Of a stretch of DNA of 7,015 nt, positions 6,719-7,015 are shown piece by piece. The position numbers and the translations under genes are program-made. The notes beneath the pieces were generated by a model. The model was not told the origin of the DNA and did not search any database. It was given only the letters and a program-made list of their open reading frames with translations. The number at the start of each line of letters is the position of its first letter. The first letter of the stretch is position 1. The stretch spans positions 1-7,015 of the forward strand of contig JAJGAH010000130.1 in the NCBI GenBank assembly GCA_020844525.1, read 5' to 3'. Source of the stretch: Eubacterium sp. GTDB taxonomy: Bacteria; Bacillota; Clostridia; Lachnospirales; Lachnospiraceae.

Positions 6719-6810
6719 AACCCTTGATCTCCCGCGTTTTTAGATAACGTTTTCATCCATCTCCCGAAGAACCAGACCCTTGCAGTAATCCCTTTATTTA
6801 TAAGGGTCTC
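6719..6810 (-). other. Leader region with competing hairpins (5' UTR of the importer operon)
   Basis: The inferred leader is about 168 nt long. On the minus strand GAGACCCTT (6810-6802) can pair its ACCCTT part with AAAGGG (6795-6790). It can also pair all of AGACCCTT with AAGGGTCT (6781-6774, 8 bp, perfect). A third AAGGGT copy lies near 6726-6721. The pairings exclude each other. I recognise no known riboswitch class here; a regulatory role is only a possibility. Confidence 0.35.
6743..6754. promoter_or_regulatory. Weaker third operator-like site in the leader
   Basis: Plus strand GATAACGTTTTC matches GGAAACGTTTTC at 10 of 12 positions, keeping the central AACGTTTTC. Its centre lies 88 bp from the site at 6831 and 124 bp from the one at 6867. 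It could be an auxiliary site for repression by looping or a transcription roadblock, or a chance match. Confidence 0.4.
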
Positions 6811-6830
6811 AAGGCTTTCTGATTTTTCTT

Positions 6831-6842
6831 GGAAACGTTTTC
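6831..6842. promoter_or_regulatory. Operator O2 just downstream of the importer promoter
   Basis: GGAAACGTTTTC, the same 12-mer as at 6867-6878 and, on the opposite strand, at 1483-1494. With the inferred transcription start near 6845-6847 it lies at about +4 to +16, where a bound repressor would block initiation or early elongation. It also fits the CcpA cre pattern apart from one position. Confidence 0.75.
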
Positions 6843-6851
6843 TATGATTAG

Positions 6852-6880
6852 AGAATAGCACTGGTTGGAAACGTTTTCAA
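6852..6880 (-). promoter_or_regulatory. Sigma-A promoter of the solute-binding protein-permease-malQ operon
   Basis: On the minus strand TTGAAA (-35, 6880-6875) is followed by a 17-nt spacer and TATTCT (-10, 6857-6852). A TG one base before the -10 gives an extended -10 element. The expected start is near 6845-6847, giving a leader of about 168 nt. Operator O1 overlaps the -35 and spacer and O2 covers the start region, as expected for a tightly repressed promoter. Confidence 0.72.
6867..6878. promoter_or_regulatory. Operator O1 overlapping the -35 and spacer
   Basis: GGAAACGTTTTC inside the 16-bp dyad-like TTGGAAACGTTTTCAA (6865-6880). It shares TTGGAAACGTTTTC with O2, 36 bp away centre to centre. 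It covers most of the -35 and the adjacent spacer, so binding of a LacI-type repressor would exclude RNA polymerase. Confidence 0.78.
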
Positions 6881-6921
6881 TAGGGAATTAACTTTTCGTT
6901 AATACTGGCAAATTGATATGC

Positions 6922-6965
6922 TACCCCCAAGTAGGACATTGAAATATAAAACCTACTTGGGGGTA
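6922..6965 (+). repeat. 14-bp inverted repeat in the IS leader, covering the OrfA ribosome site
   Basis: TACCCCCAAGTAGG (6922-6935) is perfectly complementary to CCTACTTGGGGGTA (6952-6965) with a 16-nt loop. The right arm contains GGGGG (6959-6963), the only ribosome-site-like sequence before the ATG at 6971. RNA carrying both arms should hide that site. The left arm also overlaps the presumed terminal repeat of the element. Confidence 0.75.
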
Positions 6966-6970
6966 TTTCT

Positions 6971-7015
6971 ATGTCCAGAAAAAGTAAGATTGAGCCTGCC
7001 GAAAAGGTAAAGATC
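6971..7015 (+). CDS. IS3/IS150-family transposase OrfA (helix-turn-helix protein), first 15 residues
   Basis: Only MSRKSKIEPAEKVKI is visible. The basic start followed by a P-A-E-K-V-K-I stretch matches the usual beginning of OrfA proteins of the IS150 group, whose N-terminal helix-turn-helix binds the IS ends. GGGGG lies 7 nt upstream of the ATG but is inside the hairpin at 6922-6965. The call rests on a very short peptide plus the terminal-repeat-like sequence upstream; the frame is open to the window edge. It runs opposite to all other genes here. Confidence 0.7.
   Translation, partial: MSRKSKIEPAEKVKI

Larger units (their letters stand above)
6914..7015 (+). mobile_element. Left end of an IS3-family (IS150-like) insertion sequence, truncated by the window
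   Basis: The terminus appears to begin TGATATGCTACCCCC-AAGTAGGACA, which resembles the TG...ACCC...GTTGGAC type of IS150-group ends as I recall them. It is followed 57 bp in by a transposase-like OrfA start reading rightward. The exact boundary is inferred from this resemblance; the other end and any target duplication lie outside the window. It is inserted about 34 bp upstream of the -35 of the importer promoter and points away from it. Confidence 0.65.

Noticed and set aside
6679..6861. A longer N-terminus for the solute-binding protein (GTG at 6861)
   Set aside because: That codon lies inside the promoter -10 region, and the extension precedes an obvious lipoprotein signal peptide that has its own AAAGGAGG site.
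6922..6965. The IS-end hairpin as a terminator of an upstream rightward gene
   Set aside because: No rightward gene precedes it; the stem is followed by TATTTCT and directly by the OrfA ATG, so a translation-control or terminal-repeat role fits better.
1..7015. CRISPR array, tRNA or rRNA genes, phage or defence genes
   Set aside because: No regularly spaced repeats, no cloverleaf or rRNA signatures, and every sizeable real frame is accounted for by sugar uptake, MalQ, the regulator or the IS fragment.

Overview
The window looks like a chromosomal carbohydrate-uptake locus of a low-to-mid GC Gram-positive, most likely a Lachnospiraceae-type gut Clostridium. This rests on the lipoprotein sugar-binding protein with a Ser/Thr/Ala-rich tether, strong AGGAGG-type ribosome sites, LacI/CcpA-style operators and overall protein character; it is a family-level guess, not a species call. 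Apart from the insertion-sequence fragment at the right edge, every gene reads leftward on the minus strand.

Layout in the direction of transcription, right to left. At the far right (6914-7015) the left end of an IS3/IS150-like insertion sequence points rightward, away from the locus, with the first 15 codons of its transposase OrfA. Next comes a 235-bp control region (6679-6913) with a good sigma-A promoter, two near-identical operators at the promoter and a weaker third one. Then follow the solute-binding lipoprotein (5179-6678), a 218-bp spacer with two tandem hairpins, a MalF-like permease (4103-4960), a MalG-like permease overlapping it by one base (3171-4103), a 77-bp spacer with a strong hairpin, and a complete 4-alpha-glucanotransferase MalQ (1603-3093). 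A clear intrinsic terminator (1508-1542) closes this unit. A second unit begins with its own operator and encodes a LacI-family regulator with a TTG start (338-1423). After 46-49 bp comes a second, paralogous MalQ, cut off by the left edge of the window (1-288).

How the parts fit: the lipoprotein and two permeases form a CUT1-type ABC importer, probably for maltose or maltodextrins. No ATPase is present, so a shared MsmX/MalK-type ATPase encoded elsewhere is expected. MalQ would rearrange imported malto-oligosaccharides by transglycosylation. The LacI-type protein is the obvious candidate to bind the GGAAACGTTTTC sites in front of both units, so it would control both the transporter operon and itself. 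These sites also match the CcpA cre pattern closely, so catabolite control is an alternative or additional reading. I see no RNA gene, no CRISPR array and no clearly new system. The most interesting points are the operator architecture, the hairpins between genes, the two MalQ paralogues around the regulator, and an IS leader hairpin that buries the transposase ribosome site.
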